Of a DNA stretch of 64,000 nucleotides, positions 30,900 through 43,920 are shown in pieces (positions within the stretch are counted from its first letter, which is position 1; each line of letters begins with the position of its first letter). Source of the stretch: Membranipora membranacea (lineage: Eukaryota > Bryozoa > Gymnolaemata > Cheilostomatida > Membraniporidae); contig OU612065.1 of NCBI GenBank assembly GCA_914767715.1, forward strand, positions 36,394,001 through 36,458,000, given 5' to 3'. The notes beneath the pieces are model-generated. The model was not told the DNA's origin. It searched no databases and was given only the letters and a program-made list of their open reading frames with translations. The position numbers and the translations under genes were made by a program.

Positions 30900-32400
30900 T
30901 ATATGCATTTGACAGAGCAGCATGAAGCAGGTTCTGGGACTGTCATGTGACCTTTTTATAAGGCTATTAGCTAGCTTTACCTTTATTCTGCTGTCATTGT
31001 GTTGAGCGTCAATCTGCTCACCAAAATCTGATCGACCTTCCCCAAGTTTTGTCAGCTTATATATTCATATCCTCTCAAGCCATCCACTTCTATGGTCTTC
31101 ATAGCTGGAGATATAGACAGTTTTCTGAGCTCTGATTAAGGCCTCAATTCGGAGTTGTCCTCTCTCCGGTTTGGTACTTCTAACCCACGCCGCATAGGAA
31201 AAACGTGCTAAAAAGAGGGTTATCTTGATAACAGCCTATAACATGATAAAAATTATTTTTGATTCAGAATCTGCAGTATTGAAAACTTTGGGAAATAATT
31301 TTAGTATTTGGATAGTCAATTATAGCATTTTCTGCCTGTTTTGCGGACAATTTGGCAGAATTTTTCATGAGTCTCGTCACTAAAATTAAGATTTAACAAC
31401 ATTCAAGCCTCCAATGATTCTTTAGACCAGGTTCAATCATTAACAAACGAAGAGAAAGTGCAGACGAAGACTTATTATCAGTGGTCGGTTGAAAAGACCA
31501 CACCATGAGATTTTCTTCTCTCCATCTTCTGACAGATGATGATGATCACCTGATTATATCTTCTTAGGTACAAACTAGTAGTATTACATATTCGTTGTAT
31601 TTTCAAATTTCGGGGCTGTACAATCTATGGAAATACCTCCCGGTTCGCGCGAAGCTCGAAGGTTCAGTTTATGCTGCTGAGCTGTGTGGAATGGCGTGGT
31701 CATCATCTAGGGCGGCAGATCGGGAGGCCCAGTGTCAAGTCCTGGAGGTAGATGTATTCGAAGTTTCGACTTGCACTGAGCTCGAGCTCAAAAAATTCAG
31801 GAGAACACACTGAAAAGAGGCGAATTTGTCAGTTTTGTTAATGCCCTTATGCTGTAAGATGCCTTCTACTCATCCAATTGATTTTCTCAGCTATCTTTAA
31901 CACGTGAATCCAACTGGGCCAGTGAGTCTTCAGTTACATTTTATCATACTACAGCAGACTTGCACCATTGTTTCATCTACTTTATTTCTATCAGAAAATA
32001 TGAGGTTTTTTTTAAGTTTTATTTTCCGCAGCTCTTTCTTATTGTGCGTTGATACCAAATTATATAATTATCAATCCTCAACAGTTCATGACTGGGAGAC
32101 AAGAAATAAAAATAACATGATACGTATAACAGATATATCGTATATCTCGAGTTCTGAGTTTTATATGTAGATAACTTAAAATTGTGGAAAAAGTTAATTT
32201 TAGTTAAATCCCTTTGAAGGCATTGTGCGCAAGCGCACTATATTCAGCCACGCCGCCAATTAGGAAATAAGTCGAATAAACATGGTATAGATATTCGCGT
32301 CCAAAAAGTCATTCGTCACGATCGGAATTTGACTTTAATGCCATTTCCATGGGGCGATTACTCCCGAAATCCTTACATAATCGATCCATGGAACCATAGT
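30900..32400. other. Intergenic, no gene recognised
   Basis: A 72-codon frame at 31595-31813 has somewhat higher GC, but no domain or splice context that I recognise. A short segment near 31465-31490 (GACTTATTATCAGTGG) resembles one at 24857-24875, suggesting another dispersed repeat. Confidence 0.35.
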
Positions 32401-33246
32401 GAATATAAATTTATCTAGCCTACTGTTTAGTAAATATTGAGTTACAACAACAAAGGGAAAATATCACTGTACAGTAAATGGGCAAAGAAAGTTTAAGTGT
32501 TTGAAGATTGGAAAGTTGAGACAACAAACCTATCTAATACACTATCCCAGACAGTAAGCATAGAGAGCAGAATTACGATAAAGAGTTACAGGGATTAGAC
32601 GATTTAAATTTAGATGACATAATTCATCCGAGACACTAAGAATTGAGTATATATTTCTTTTTATCCTGCATGATCAGCCCTATCTCACTCCTGCATTGGC
32701 TCCATATCTGTATAAGATGGTCCTGGTTCTGACTATATTAATAAATATAAAATATGAGGTCAATAATAATCTGAGTAAATAAAGGTCAAAATCAGGCATT
32801 GCAGGTCTGTCCTGTGTATTTTGGGAACTATATCCTGTAAAATACAGGCAGCATATGACTGATTATTTAGGACAATAGATATTAAAACTTTACACAGGAT
32901 ATTTTGTAAGTAGAATAATGTATTACCGTTCCAATATCTCAATGAGTTACTTCATGTCTACAATCAGCAATGCATGTTACTCAGTCAGTTACTGATGATG
33001 AAGGTATATAGGATTTGCATGGGAAAAATGAAAAATTTCTTCTGGGCGTGAATTACTGATGGCAGTAAGAATTCTCCCCACAAGGGAAGGCGACTCCCAT
33101 ACACTACCAAACGCATATCCTCTAACCAAGAGTTAGAGTCAGTTAGAGTTAGAGTTGCTCATACTGATCATTATATGCAAAAAAAACAAGTTATAGCTGC
33201 TTTAGCCAATCACAAAAATTACTGAGTGACATCATTTTTCAAGGTA

Positions 33247-33301
33247 GATGAGCCCTTACATACTTATACTCTCTAGAGAAGTATATGTATGTAAGGGCCC
33301 A
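33247..33301. repeat. Palindrome at the end of the SMARCA4 duplicate
   Basis: Arms of about 24 bp (GATGAGCCCTTACATACTTA and its near complement ending GGGCCCATC) around CTCTAGAG. One arm is genuine SMARCA4 exon sequence and the other is its inverted copy, so this is a rearrangement breakpoint. Confidence 0.8.
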
Positions 33302-33362
33302 TCTTCATCTGACTCTATAACTACCTTCTGTTTACGGGGCCTGCCCCTCTTCTTTTTCTCTC
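33271..33362 (-). pseudogene. SMARCA4 last-exon copy, 3'-truncated
   Basis: Copy of the first half of exon 59170-59363 (EKKKRGRGRPRK region and the acidic stretch). It breaks off at CTCTAGAG, where the sequence turns back on itself (palindrome 33247-33301). The stop codon and the Ala/Ser-rich tail are missing. Confidence 0.8.
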
Positions 33363-33890
33363 CTTTAAATCATAGAAACATAAAACTTCAAGTCAAGCTG
33401 ATTTCTGATTTGAGTTTTTGTTCCAGTTCCATACACAATGACTTTAATAGGATTATCACATTTTCTTTTGGTTTTAGTAGAGAGGTTACGAAATTTTGTA
33501 TTTGTCTTTTCTCAATACGTGAACTTGTTGTCATGTATACGTTTTCTTGATTGGTCAGTTGTGAGGTTTAATGTGATCTGGAGTTACACTCTCACGACAG
33601 TGGAAAATACTACTTGGTATAAATAAAAAATAATACACCCTGACAGGTAGAAGTTTTCATATCATATTAAATGTAATATTTTAACAGGTGCCATGAAGTT
33701 GTCATATCATGTATGCTTTCACATTCTCGGTCAGATTTCGAAACCTCACTAAAGTTTGGCAATTATCTATTGTTAACTAAGAACTTTGGGTGTTGTCCTG
33801 ACAATATATAATTGAAAACTTCAATAGAAATATTCATAAGATACATTAGAAGATGGCGCGGAAATAGGAATATCCTATCACACCGCCTAC

Positions 33891-34094
33891 CTCTATCATC
33901 TAGGTCTCGTTCGGGTTTTCTCTTCTTAGTGGTAGAGTTCCCGCCTGATGGAGTTTTAGCTGGCGTTGGAACCGGGGTGATCTTTCTTCCTCCTTTTCAT
34001 CTCTGGAGTTTTCTAGAGTCTTGAGCTTACCCTTCTGCAGTAACTCACGAGCGTTAGACCAGATAGACTGCTGACGTATACTGTCCTCATAGAT
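33891..34094 (-). pseudogene. SMARCA4 penultimate-exon copy with 1-bp deletion
   Basis: 204 bp against 205 bp in the functional exon (59956-60160). The loss falls in the acidic DEEEDEK stretch and shifts the frame. Splice dinucleotides remain. Confidence 0.8.
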
Positions 34095-34219
34095 CTAATA
34101 AAACAGCAACAATATCGACTGTCACAACACAAGAGATTCAGTGCTGCATTTAACTCATAGGTTCTGTAAAGTGGCGTACTGAATGGAAGCATCTATTTAT
34201 CATAAAAAAAATTACAAAC

Positions 34220-34430
34220 CAAAGAGCCCTGTATGTTGTAGTTCTATGCGTTCTTGCATGGTAAGGCCATATCAGCATCAATATCATCCAGACATCTGTA
34301 CTTGTGAATCTTGATATTTTTACGGATTTTCTTGGAGTCCATCTGTTTCCTGATCACATCATAGTAGTCAGTTAGTTCTCTACGACTTGGTAGCTGGTAG
34401 AATGGTTCACTTAGTATACAACCATCACTA
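34220..34430 (-). pseudogene. SMARCA4 bromodomain-exon copy with stop codon
   Basis: Same length (211 bp) as the functional exon 60295-60505. A TAG (34244-34246 read on the minus strand) replaces the Gln codon in KNAQNYN, right at the acetyl-lysine-binding Asn loop. Several conserved residues are also changed (KPID to KQMD, LLCK to LPCK). Confidence 0.85.
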
Positions 34431-35722
34431 CTGAGAACAGAGAGGACATATCAAGATGTCAGGTTAGTCAGTTAAATTAGAGAAACTATCAAAAGTACTA
34501 AAACCTAAATTCCTCCAGGGTGAGTGGCATTTACTGCTACAATCATTTTGTTTTAACAGTCAATGAGTAACCCCACAGAGTTGATTAACAACTCCTTGAC
34601 TACACACAGAAACCACAAATTGGAGTTCCGATTTATTTCGTTTTATCATAACAACTCTCACACACTATCAAGCCGCTCCAATGAACTTAATGTTCCGTTC
34701 TGGTACTGTTCATTATATCTTTCATCTATTATAGAACATATATTTCTCTTCCATAACATTGTTAGTATGCAATTTACCTTTTTTATTTTATTTGAGGAGG
34801 GACTGGTTGGATTGGCTGCCAGGTTTCAACCAAGCTGCCGGGTTTGATGGCTCATACAAGCATCTATTAACGGCTTTGGACTTTTTGCGGAGAATTTGTA
34901 GCATGCAATCAAATGAACTATGTGGCAACACTCATTTTGACGCGACATCACGCTTAGCTCCATTGTTTAACATTCTTTCGGTCTAAACGCCCCACTCACA
35001 GCGCAGGATTAAAAGCGCAAGTTATAAGCTGGCAGCAAGTAGCGGGCTCTGGTAAGTTACTCTTTTGTTTGATTGTGACAGTACCAGCAGTAATCTAAGC
35101 ACTAGACTGGACTGTAGGGCAAGGGAACTAAAATTTGACACTCGTGTGTGATCCATCGTACAGCCACAGATATTCTGATTTTATGAAATCTATACCTGTT
35201 TAGTTAGCAAAATCTGATGTCCGCGGCTGGATTTTGATAATTATGTGCGCATCGACACACTTAACCGAGCTAGTGAACACCAGCCATTATCAGGATTACC
35301 GCCTAAAAGTCATAATTGTTATGGTTTCTGGAGTAATGTCCAAAATTGATAGCAAAGCAGCACCAGTCAAACATCTTATCCGGCATCCTCTTCTTGGCAT
35401 GGGGGACAAACCTCTGGTAGTACCAGCGATCCCCTACGCTGAGCTTCTCAAGGATCGCTGTTTCCAAATTCAAATGGGGATTGACACAAAACGCAGGATT
35501 TTCTGGAATTTATCTTCTCAAAAATTGCACTTTTCGTCTTCTTTTTTGTTGCAATACACAAGCTTGCATATGCTGCCGTTTAGGAATAATTTGGGGGTGG
35601 GGCGAAGAAGGGGGAGGTGCTGAGCTGACCCTCGAAAATTCACTTCATGCAGCTCATATTGATGGTAGAGCAAATAATATAACATGTTGTTTTTAGGTTG
35701 TAAAAATGGAAAATAATCAAAA

Positions 35723-35840
35723 GTCTACAGCACCCAGTATTCCCAGGCGGTCACCCATCAAAGTACTAACTGGGCTCGACGTTGCTTAGCTTCAGTGATC
35801 GGACGAGAACTGGCGTTTTCAACGTGATATGGCCGTAGAC
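35723..35840 (-). rRNA. 5S rRNA: 5S rRNA, unit 1 (edge copy, G81T)
   Basis: 118-nt core, GTCTACGGCC to GCTGTAGAC. One difference from the array consensus at nt 81, in box C (CTTTGATGGG for CTTGGATGGG), the TFIIIA-binding part of the internal promoter. The flanking spacer is the most diverged of the array. Confidence 0.9.
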
Positions 35841-36655
35841 AATTATGGTGATTAATTTTAGCAGTTTTATGCTTGGATGCAGGAATAACTAAACAAAGGC
35901 ATGCAACTCTTGTTTTGATTTGCATGTTTATAGTCTTATTCCTAGAGATTTTAACTTGTTTCTCTATATGACAACAGAATCATCCTTCTCCTTCTTCATT
36001 ATATCTTTCATCTATTATAGAACATACATTTCTCTTCCATAACATTGTTAGTATGTAATTTACCTTTTCGATTTTATTTGAGGAGGGACTGGTTGGTTTG
36101 GCTGCCAGGTTTCAACCCAGCTGCCGGGTTTGATGGCTCATACAAACATCTTTTAACGGCATTGGACTTTTTGCGGAGAATTTGTAGCATGCTATGAAAT
36201 GAACTCTGTGGCAACAATCGTCTTGACGCGACATCACGCTTAGCTCCATTGTGTAACATTCGGTCGGACTAAGCGCCGCACTCACCGCGCAGGATTAAAA
36301 GCGCAAGTCATAAGCTGGCAGCAAGTAGCGGACTCTGGTAAGTTACTCTTTTGTTTGATTGTGACAGTACCAGCAGTGATCTAAGCACTAGTCTGGACTG
36401 TAGGCCAAGGGAATTACAATGTGACACTCGTGTGTGATCCATCGTACAGCCACAGATATTCTGATTTTATGAAATCTATACCTGTTTAGTTAGCAAAATC
36501 TGATGTCCGCGGCTGGATTTTGGTAATCCTGTGCACATCGACACACTTAACCTAACTAGTGAACACCAGCCATTATCAGGATTACCGCCTACAAGTCATA
36601 ATTTCTGTTGTCAATAACAATAGCCTATAATGGCTGCTGCAATCTTCCAATTTCG

Positions 36656-36910
36656 CTAGCTTTCCTTCTGGTTATCATTTCTGGAGTATCGTCCAAAAGT
36701 GATGGCAAAGCAGCACCGGTCAAACATCTTTTCCGGCATCCTCTTCTTGGCATGGGGGACAAACCTCTGATAGTACCAGCGATCCCCTACGCTGAGCTTG
36801 TCAAATATCGCTGCTGCCAAATTCAAATGGGGATCGACACATAATGCAGGATTTTCTTGAATCTTCTCAAAAATTGCACTTTTCGTCTTCTTTTTCCTCG
36901 CAATACACAC
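36656..36910 (-). other. Conserved 84-codon open frame in each 5S spacer (probably not a gene)
   Basis: An open frame with ATG (VGDRWYYQRFVPHAKKRMPE in its middle) is found on the minus strand in sixteen units, from 36656-36910 to 56867-57121. I do not recognise a family. Its uniformity follows from array homogenisation. In the diverged first unit a 4-bp insertion breaks it. My hand count of differences there is about 10 amino-acid-changing to 5 silent, which gives no sign of selection on a protein. Confidence 0.5.
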
Positions 36911-37068
36911 GCTTGCTTAGCTGCCGTTTAGGAATAATTGGGGGGGGGTGAAGAAGGGGTGGTGCTGAGCTGACCCTTAAAAAATTCGCTTCATGCAGCT
37001 CATATGGAGTGTAGAGCAAATAATGTAACATGTTGTTTTTAGGTTGTAAAAATGGAAAATAATCAAAA

Positions 37069-37186
37069 GTCTACAGCACCGAGTATTCCCAGGCGGTCAC
37101 CCATCCAAGTACAAACTGGGCTCGACGTTGCTTAGCTTCAGTGATCGGACGAGAACTGGCGTTTTCAACGTGATATGGCCGTAGAC
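37069..37186 (-). rRNA. 5S rRNA: 5S rRNA, unit 2 (A74T, G106C)
   Basis: Two differences from consensus, at nt 74 and nt 106. The spacer downstream on the + strand carries a 19-bp tandem duplication (TTTCAACCCAGCTGCCGGG) that lengthens this interval. Confidence 0.9.
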
Positions 37187-38433
37187 AATTATGGTGATTA
37201 ATTTTAGCAGTTTTATGCTTGGATGCAGGAATAACTAAACAAGGGCATGCAACTCTTGTTTTGATTTGCATGTTTATAGTCTTATTCCTAGACATTTTAA
37301 CTTGTTTCTCTATATGACAACAGAATCATCCTTCTCCTTCTTCATTATATCTTTCATCTATTGTAGAACATACATATCTCTTCCATAACATTGTTAGTAT
37401 GCAATTTACCTTTTTGATTTCATTTGAGGAGGGACTGGTTGGTTTGGCTGCCAGGTTTCAACCCAGCTGCCGGGTTTCAACCCAGCTGCCGGGGTTGATG
37501 GCTCATACAAACATCTTTTAACGGCATCGGACTTTTTGCGGAGAATTTGTAGCATGCTATGAAATGAACTCTGTGGCGACAATCGTCTTGACGCGACATC
37601 ACGCTTAGCTCCATTGTGTAACATTCGGTCGGACTAAGCTCCGCACTCACCGCGCAGGATTAAAAGCGCAAGTTATAAGCTGGCAGCAAGTAGCGGACTC
37701 TGGTAAGTTACTCTTTTGTTTGATTGTGACAGTACCAGCAGTGATCTAAGCACTAGTCTGGACTGTAGGCCAAGGGAATTACAATGTGACACTCGTGTGT
37801 GATCCATCGTACAGCCACAGATATTCTGATTTTATGAAATCTATACCTGTTTAGTTAGCAAAATCTGATGTCCGCGGATCGACTTTGGTAATCATGTGCA
37901 CATCGACACACTTAACCTAACTAGTGAACACCAGCCATTATCAGGATTACCGCCTACAAGTCATAATTTCTGTTGTCAATAACAAAAGCCTATAATGGCT
38001 GCTGCAATCTTCCAATTTCGCTAGCTTTCCTTCTGGTTATCATTTCTGGAGTATCGTCCAAAAGTGATGGCAAAGCAGCACCGGTCAAACATCTTTTCCG
38101 GCATCCTCTTCTTGGCATGGGGGACAAACCTCTGATAGTACCAGCGATCCCCTACGCTGAGCTTGTCAAATATCGCTGCTGCCAAATTCAAATGGGGATT
38201 GACACATAATGCAGGATTTTCTTGAATCTTCTCAAAAATTGCACTTTTCGTCTTCTTTTTCGTCGCAATACACACGCTTGCTTAGCTGCCGTTTAGGAAT
38301 AATTGGGGGGGGGTGAAGAAGGGGTGGTGCTGAGCTGACCCTTAAAAAATTCACTTCATGCAGCTCATATTGAGTGTAGAGCAAATAATATAACATGTTG
38401 TTTTTAGGTTTTAAAAATGGAAAATTATCAAAA

Positions 38434-38551
38434 GTCTACAGCACCCAGTATTCCCAGGCGGTCACCCATCCAAGTACTAACTGGGCTCGACGTTGCTTAG
38501 CTTCAGTGATCGGACGAGAACTGGCGTTTTCAACGTGATATGGCCGTAGAC
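38434..38551 (-). rRNA. 5S rRNA: 5S rRNA, unit 3
   Basis: Consensus 118-nt gene; the first unit from the left edge with a perfect internal promoter (AAGCTAAGCAACGTC box A region, box C intact). Confidence 0.95.
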
Positions 38552-39782
38552 AATTATGGTGATTAATTTTAGCAGTTTTATGCTTGGATGCAGGAATAAC
38601 TAAACAAGGGCATGCAACTCTTGTTTTGATTTGCATGTTTATAGTCTTATTCCTAGACATTTTAACTTGTTTCTCTATATGACAACAGAATCATCCTTCT
38701 CCTTCTTCATTATATCTTTCATCTATTGTAGAACATACATTTCTCTTCCATAACATTGTTAGTATGCAATTTACCTTTTTGATTTCATTTGAGGAGGGAC
38801 TGGTTGGTTTGGCTGCCAGGTTTCAACCCAGCTGCCGGGTTTCATGGCTCATACAAACATCTTTTAACGGCATTGGACTTTTTGCGGAGAATTTGTAGCA
38901 TGCTATGAAATGAACTCTGTGGCAACAATCGTCTTGACGCGACATCACGCTTAGCTCCATTGTGTAACATTCGGTCGGACTAAGCTCCGCACTCACCGCG
39001 CAGGATTAAAAGCGCAAGTTATAAGCTGGCAGCAAGTAGCGGACTCTGGTAAGTTACTCTTTTGTTTGATTGTGACAGTACCAGCAGTGATCTAAGCACT
39101 AGTCTGGACTGTAGGCCAAGGGAATTACAATGTGACACTCGTGTGTGATCCATCGTACAGCCACAGATATTCTGATTTTATGAAATCTATACCTGTTTAG
39201 TTAGCAAAATCTGATGTCCGCGGCTCGATTTTGGTAATCATGTGCACATCGACACACTTAACCTAACTAGTGAACACCAGCCATTATCAGGATTACCGCC
39301 TACAAGTCATAATTTCTGTTGTCAATAACAATAGCCTATAATGGCTGCTGCAATCTTCCAATTTCGCTAGCTTTCCTTCTGGTTATCGTTTCTGGAGTAT
39401 CGTCCAAAAGTGATGGCAAAGCAGCACCGGTCAAACATCTTTTCCGGCATCCTCTTCTTGGCATGGGGGACAAACCTCTGACAGTACCAGCGATCCCCTA
39501 CGCTGAGCTTGTCAAATATCGCTGCTGCCAAATTCAAATGGGGATTGACACATAATGCAGGATTTTCTTGAATCTTCTCAAAAATTGCACTTTTCGTCTT
39601 CTTTTTCGTCGCAATACACACGCTTGCTTAGCTGCCGTTTAGGAATAATTGGTGGGGGGGGGTGAAGAAGGGGTGGTGCTGAGCTGACCCTTAAAAAATT
39701 CACTTCATGCAGCTCATATTGAGTGTAGAGCAAATAATATAACATGTTGTTTTTAGGTTTTAAAAATGGAAAATTATCAAAA

Positions 39783-39900
39783 GTCTACAGCACCCAGTAT
39801 TCCCAGGCGGTCACCCATCCAAGTACTAACTGGGCTCGACGTTGCTTAGCTTCAGTGATCGGACGAGAACTGGCGTTTTCAACGTGATATGGCCGTAGAC
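39783..39900 (-). rRNA. 5S rRNA: 5S rRNA, unit 4
   Basis: Consensus gene. The G run of its spacer is interrupted by a T (GGT then nine G). Its spacer carries the G variant (TTATCGTTT) that recurs about every third unit. Confidence 0.95.
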
Positions 39901-41129
39901 AATTATGGTGATTAATTTTAGCAGTTTTATGCTTGGATGCAGGAATAACAAAACAAGGGCATGCAACTCTTGTTTTGATTTGCATGTTTATAGTCTTATT
40001 CCTAGACATTTTAACTTGTTTCTCTATATGACAACAGAATCATCCTTCTCCTTCTTCATTATATCTTTCATCTATTATAGAACATACATTTCTCTTCCAT
40101 AACATTGTTAGTATGCAATTTACCTTTTCGATTTTATTTGAGGAGGGACTGGTTTGGTTTGGCTGCCAGGTTTCAACCCAGCTGCCGGGTTTGATGGCTC
40201 ATACAAACATCTTTTAACGGCATTGGACTTTTTGCGGAGAATTTGTAGCATGCTATGAAATGAACTCTGTGGCAACAATCGTCTTGACGCGACATCACGC
40301 TTAGCTCCATTGTGTAACATTCGGTCGGACTAAGCGCCGCACTCACCGCGCAGGATTAAAAGCGCAAGTTATAAGCTGGCAGCAAGTAGCGGACTCTGGT
40401 AAGTTACTCTTTTGTTTGATTGTGACAGTACCAGCAGTGATCTAAGCACTAGTCTGGACTGTAGGCCAAGGGAATTACAATGTGACACTCGTGTGTGATC
40501 CATCGTACAGCCACAGATATTCTGATTTTATGAAATCTATACCTGTTTAGTTAGCAAAATCTGATGTCCGCGGCTGGATTTTGGTAATCATGTGCACATC
40601 GACACACTTAACCTAATTAGTGAACACCAGCCATTATCAGGATTACCGCCTACAAGTCATAATTTCTGTTGTCAATAACAATAGCCTATAATGGCTGCTG
40701 CAATCTTCCAATTTCGCTAGCTTTCCTTCTGGTTATCATTTCTGGAGTATCGTCCAAAAGTGATGGCAAAGCAGCACCGGTCAAACATCTTTTCCGGCAT
40801 CCTCTTCTTGGCATGGGGGACAAACCTCTGATAGTACCAGCGATCCCCTACGCTGAGCTTGTCAAATATCGCTGCTGCCAAATTCAAATGGGGATTGACA
40901 CATAATGCAGGATTTTCTTGAATCTTCTCAAAAATTGCACTTTTCGTCTTCTTTTTCGTCGCAATACACACGCTTGCTTAGCTGCCGTTTAGGAATAATT
41001 GGGGGGGGGTGAAGAAGGGGTGGTGCTGAGCTGACCCTTAAAAAATTCACTTCATGCAGCTCATATTGAGTGTAGAGCAAATAATATAACATGTTGTTTT
41101 TAGGTTTTAAAAATGGAAAATTATCAAAA

Positions 41130-41247
41130 GTCTACAGCACCCAGTATTCCCAGGCGGTCACCCATCCAAGTACTAACTGGGCTCGACGTTGCTTAGCTTC
41201 AGTGATCGGACGAGAACTGGCGTTTTCAACGTGATATGGCCGTAGAC
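41130..41247 (-). rRNA. 5S rRNA: 5S rRNA, unit 5
   Basis: Consensus gene. The upstream region has GATCAATT instead of GATTAATT, a variant shared with units 8 and 12. Confidence 0.95.
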
Positions 41248-42478
41248 AATTATGGTGATCAATTTTAGCAGTTTTATGCTTGGATGCAGGAATAACTAAA
41301 CAAGGGCATGCAACTCTTGTTTTGATTTGCATGTTTATAGTCTTATTCCTAGACATTTTAACTTGTTTCTCTATATGACAACAGAATCATCCTTCTCCTT
41401 CTTCATTATATCTTTCATCTATTGTAGAACATACATATCTCTTCCATAACATTGTTAGTATGCAATTTACCTTTTTGATTTCATTTGAGGAGGGACTGGT
41501 TGGTTTGGCTGCCAGGTTTCAACCCAGCTGCCGGGTTTGATGGCTCATACAAACATCTTTTAACGGCATTGGACTTTTTGCGGAGAATTTGTAGCATGCT
41601 ATGAAATGAACTCTGTGGCAACAATCGTCTTGACGCGACATCACGCTTAGCTCCATTGTGTAACATTCGGTCGGACTAAGCTCCGCACTCACCGCGCAGG
41701 ATTAAAAGCGCAAGTTATAAGCTGGCAGCAAGTAGCGGACTCTGGTAAGTTACTCTTTTGTTTGATTGTGACAGTACCAGCAGTGATCTAAGCACTAGTC
41801 TGGACTGTAGGCCAAGGGAATTACAATGTGACACTCGTGTGTGATCCATCGTACAGCCACAGATATTCTGATTTTATGAAATCTATACCTGTTTAGTTAG
41901 CAAAATCTTATGTCCGCGGCTCGATTTTGGTAATCATGTGCACATCGACACACTTAACCTAACTAGTGAACACCAGCCATTATCAGGATTACCGCCTACA
42001 AGTCATAATTTCTGTTGTCAATAACAATAGCCTATAATGGCTGCTGCAATCTTCCAATTTCGCTAGCTTTCCTTCTGGTTATCATTTCTGGAGTATCGTC
42101 CAAAAGTGATGGCAAAGCAGCACCGGTCAAACATCTTTTCCGGCATCCTCTTCTTGGCATGGGGGACAAACCTCTGATAGTACCAGCGATCCCCTACGCT
42201 GAGCTTGTCAAATATCGCTGCTGCCAAATTCAAATGGGGATTGACACATAATGCAGGATTTTCTTGAATCTTCTCAAAAATTGCACTTTTCGTCTTCTTT
42301 TTCGTCGCAATACACACGCTTGCTTAGCTGCCGTTTAGGAATAATTGGGGGGGGGGGGTGAAGAAGGGGTGGTGCTGAGCTGACCCTTAAAAAATTCACT
42401 TCATGCAGCTCATATTGAGTGTAGAGCAAATAATATAACATGTTGTTTTTAGGTTTTAAAAATGGAAAATTATCAAAA

Positions 42479-42573
42479 GTCTACAGCACCCAGTATTCCC
42501 AGGCGGTCACCCATCCAAGTACTAACTGGGCTCGGACGAGAACTGGCGTTTTCAACGTGATATGGCCGTAGAC
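42479..42573 (-). pseudogene. 5S rRNA pseudogene, unit 6 (23-bp deletion removing box A)
   Basis: Only 95 bp. Nucleotides about 40-62 of the 5S gene are missing, including the AAGCTAAGCA box A. The deletion lies between short TCG matches, as expected for a microhomology or slippage event. Box C, the 3' end and the terminator are intact, and the rest of the unit is like its neighbours. Confidence 0.95.
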
Positions 42574-43802
42574 AATTATGGTGATTAATTTTAGCAGTTT
42601 TATGCTTGGATGCAGGAATAACTAAACAAGGGCATGCAACTCTTGTTTTGATTTGCATGTTTATAGTCTTATTCCTAGACATTTTAACTTGTTTCTCTAT
42701 ATGACAACAGAATCATCCTTCTCCTTCTTCATTATATCTTTCATCTATTATAGAACATACATTTCTCTTCCATAACATTGTTAGTATGCAATTTACCTTT
42801 TTGATTTCATTTGAGGAGGGACTGGTTGGTTTGGCTGCCAGGTTTCAACCCAGCTGCCGGGTTTCATGGCTCATACAAACATCTTTTAACGGCATTGGAC
42901 TTTTTGCGGAGAATTTGTAACATGCTATGAAATGAACTCTGTGGCAACAATCGTCTTGACGCGACATCACGCTTAGCTCCATTGTGTAACATTCGGTCGG
43001 ACTAAGCTCCGCACTCACCGCGCAGGATTAAAAGCGCAAGTTATAAGCTGGCAGCAAGTAGCGGACTCTGGTAAGTTACTCTTTTGTTTGATTGTGACAG
43101 TACCAGCAGTGATCTAAGCACTAGTCTGGACTGTAGGCCAAGGGAATTACAATGTGACACTCGTGTGTGATCCATCGTACAGCCACAGATATTCTGATTT
43201 TATGAAATCTATACCTGTTTAGTTAGCAAAATCTGATGTCCGCGGCTCGATTTTGGTAATCATGTGCACATCGACACACTTAACCTAACTAGTGAACACC
43301 AGCCATTATCAGGATTACCGCCTACAAGTCATAATTTCTGTTGTCAATAACAATAGCCTATAATGGCTGCTGCAATCTTCCAATTTCGCTAGCTTTCCTT
43401 CTGGTTATCGTTTCTGGAGTATCGTCCAAAAGTGATGGCAAAGCAGCACCGGTCAAACATCTTTTCCGGCATCCTCTTCTTGGCATGGGGGACAAACCTC
43501 TGACAGTACCAGCGATCCCCTACGCTGAGCTTGTCAAATATCGCTGCTGCCAAATTCAAATGGGGATTGACACATAATGCAGGATTTTCTTGAATCTTCT
43601 CAAAAATTGCACTTTTCGTCTTCTTTTTCGTCGCAATACACACGCTTGCTTAGCTGCCGTTTAGGAATAATTGGGGGGGGGGTGAAGAAGGGGTGGTGCT
43701 GAGCTGACCCTTAAAAAATTCACTTCATGCAGCTCATATTGAGTGTAGAGCAAATAATATAACATGTTGTTTTTAGGTTTTAAAAATGGAAAATTATCAA
43801 AA

Positions 43803-43920
43803 GTCTACAGCACCCAGTATTCCCAGGCGGTCACCCATCCAAGTACTAACTGGGCTCGACGTTGCTTAGCTTCAGTGATCGGACGAGAACTGGCGTTTTC
43901 AACGTGATATGGCCGTAGAC
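43803..43920 (-). rRNA. 5S rRNA: 5S rRNA, unit 7
   Basis: Consensus gene. Spacer with the TTATCGTTT variant and, upstream, GGCATGTAACT instead of GGCATGCAACT. Confidence 0.95.

Larger units (their letters stand above)
32400..34677 (-). pseudogene. Duplicated, dead 3' part of SMARCA4/Brahma
   Basis: This segment matches 58570-60745 on the other side of the 5S array, exons and introns together, so it is a DNA-level duplication and not a retrocopy. It holds copies of the last three coding exons. The last is truncated at a palindrome, the second has lost 1 bp and the bromodomain exon has a stop. The match ends about 30 bp before the 5S array starts. Confidence 0.85.

Noticed and set aside
32400-34677. 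A second functional SMARCA4 gene
   Set aside because: Premature TAG in the bromodomain exon, 1-bp deletion in the next exon and a truncated last exon.
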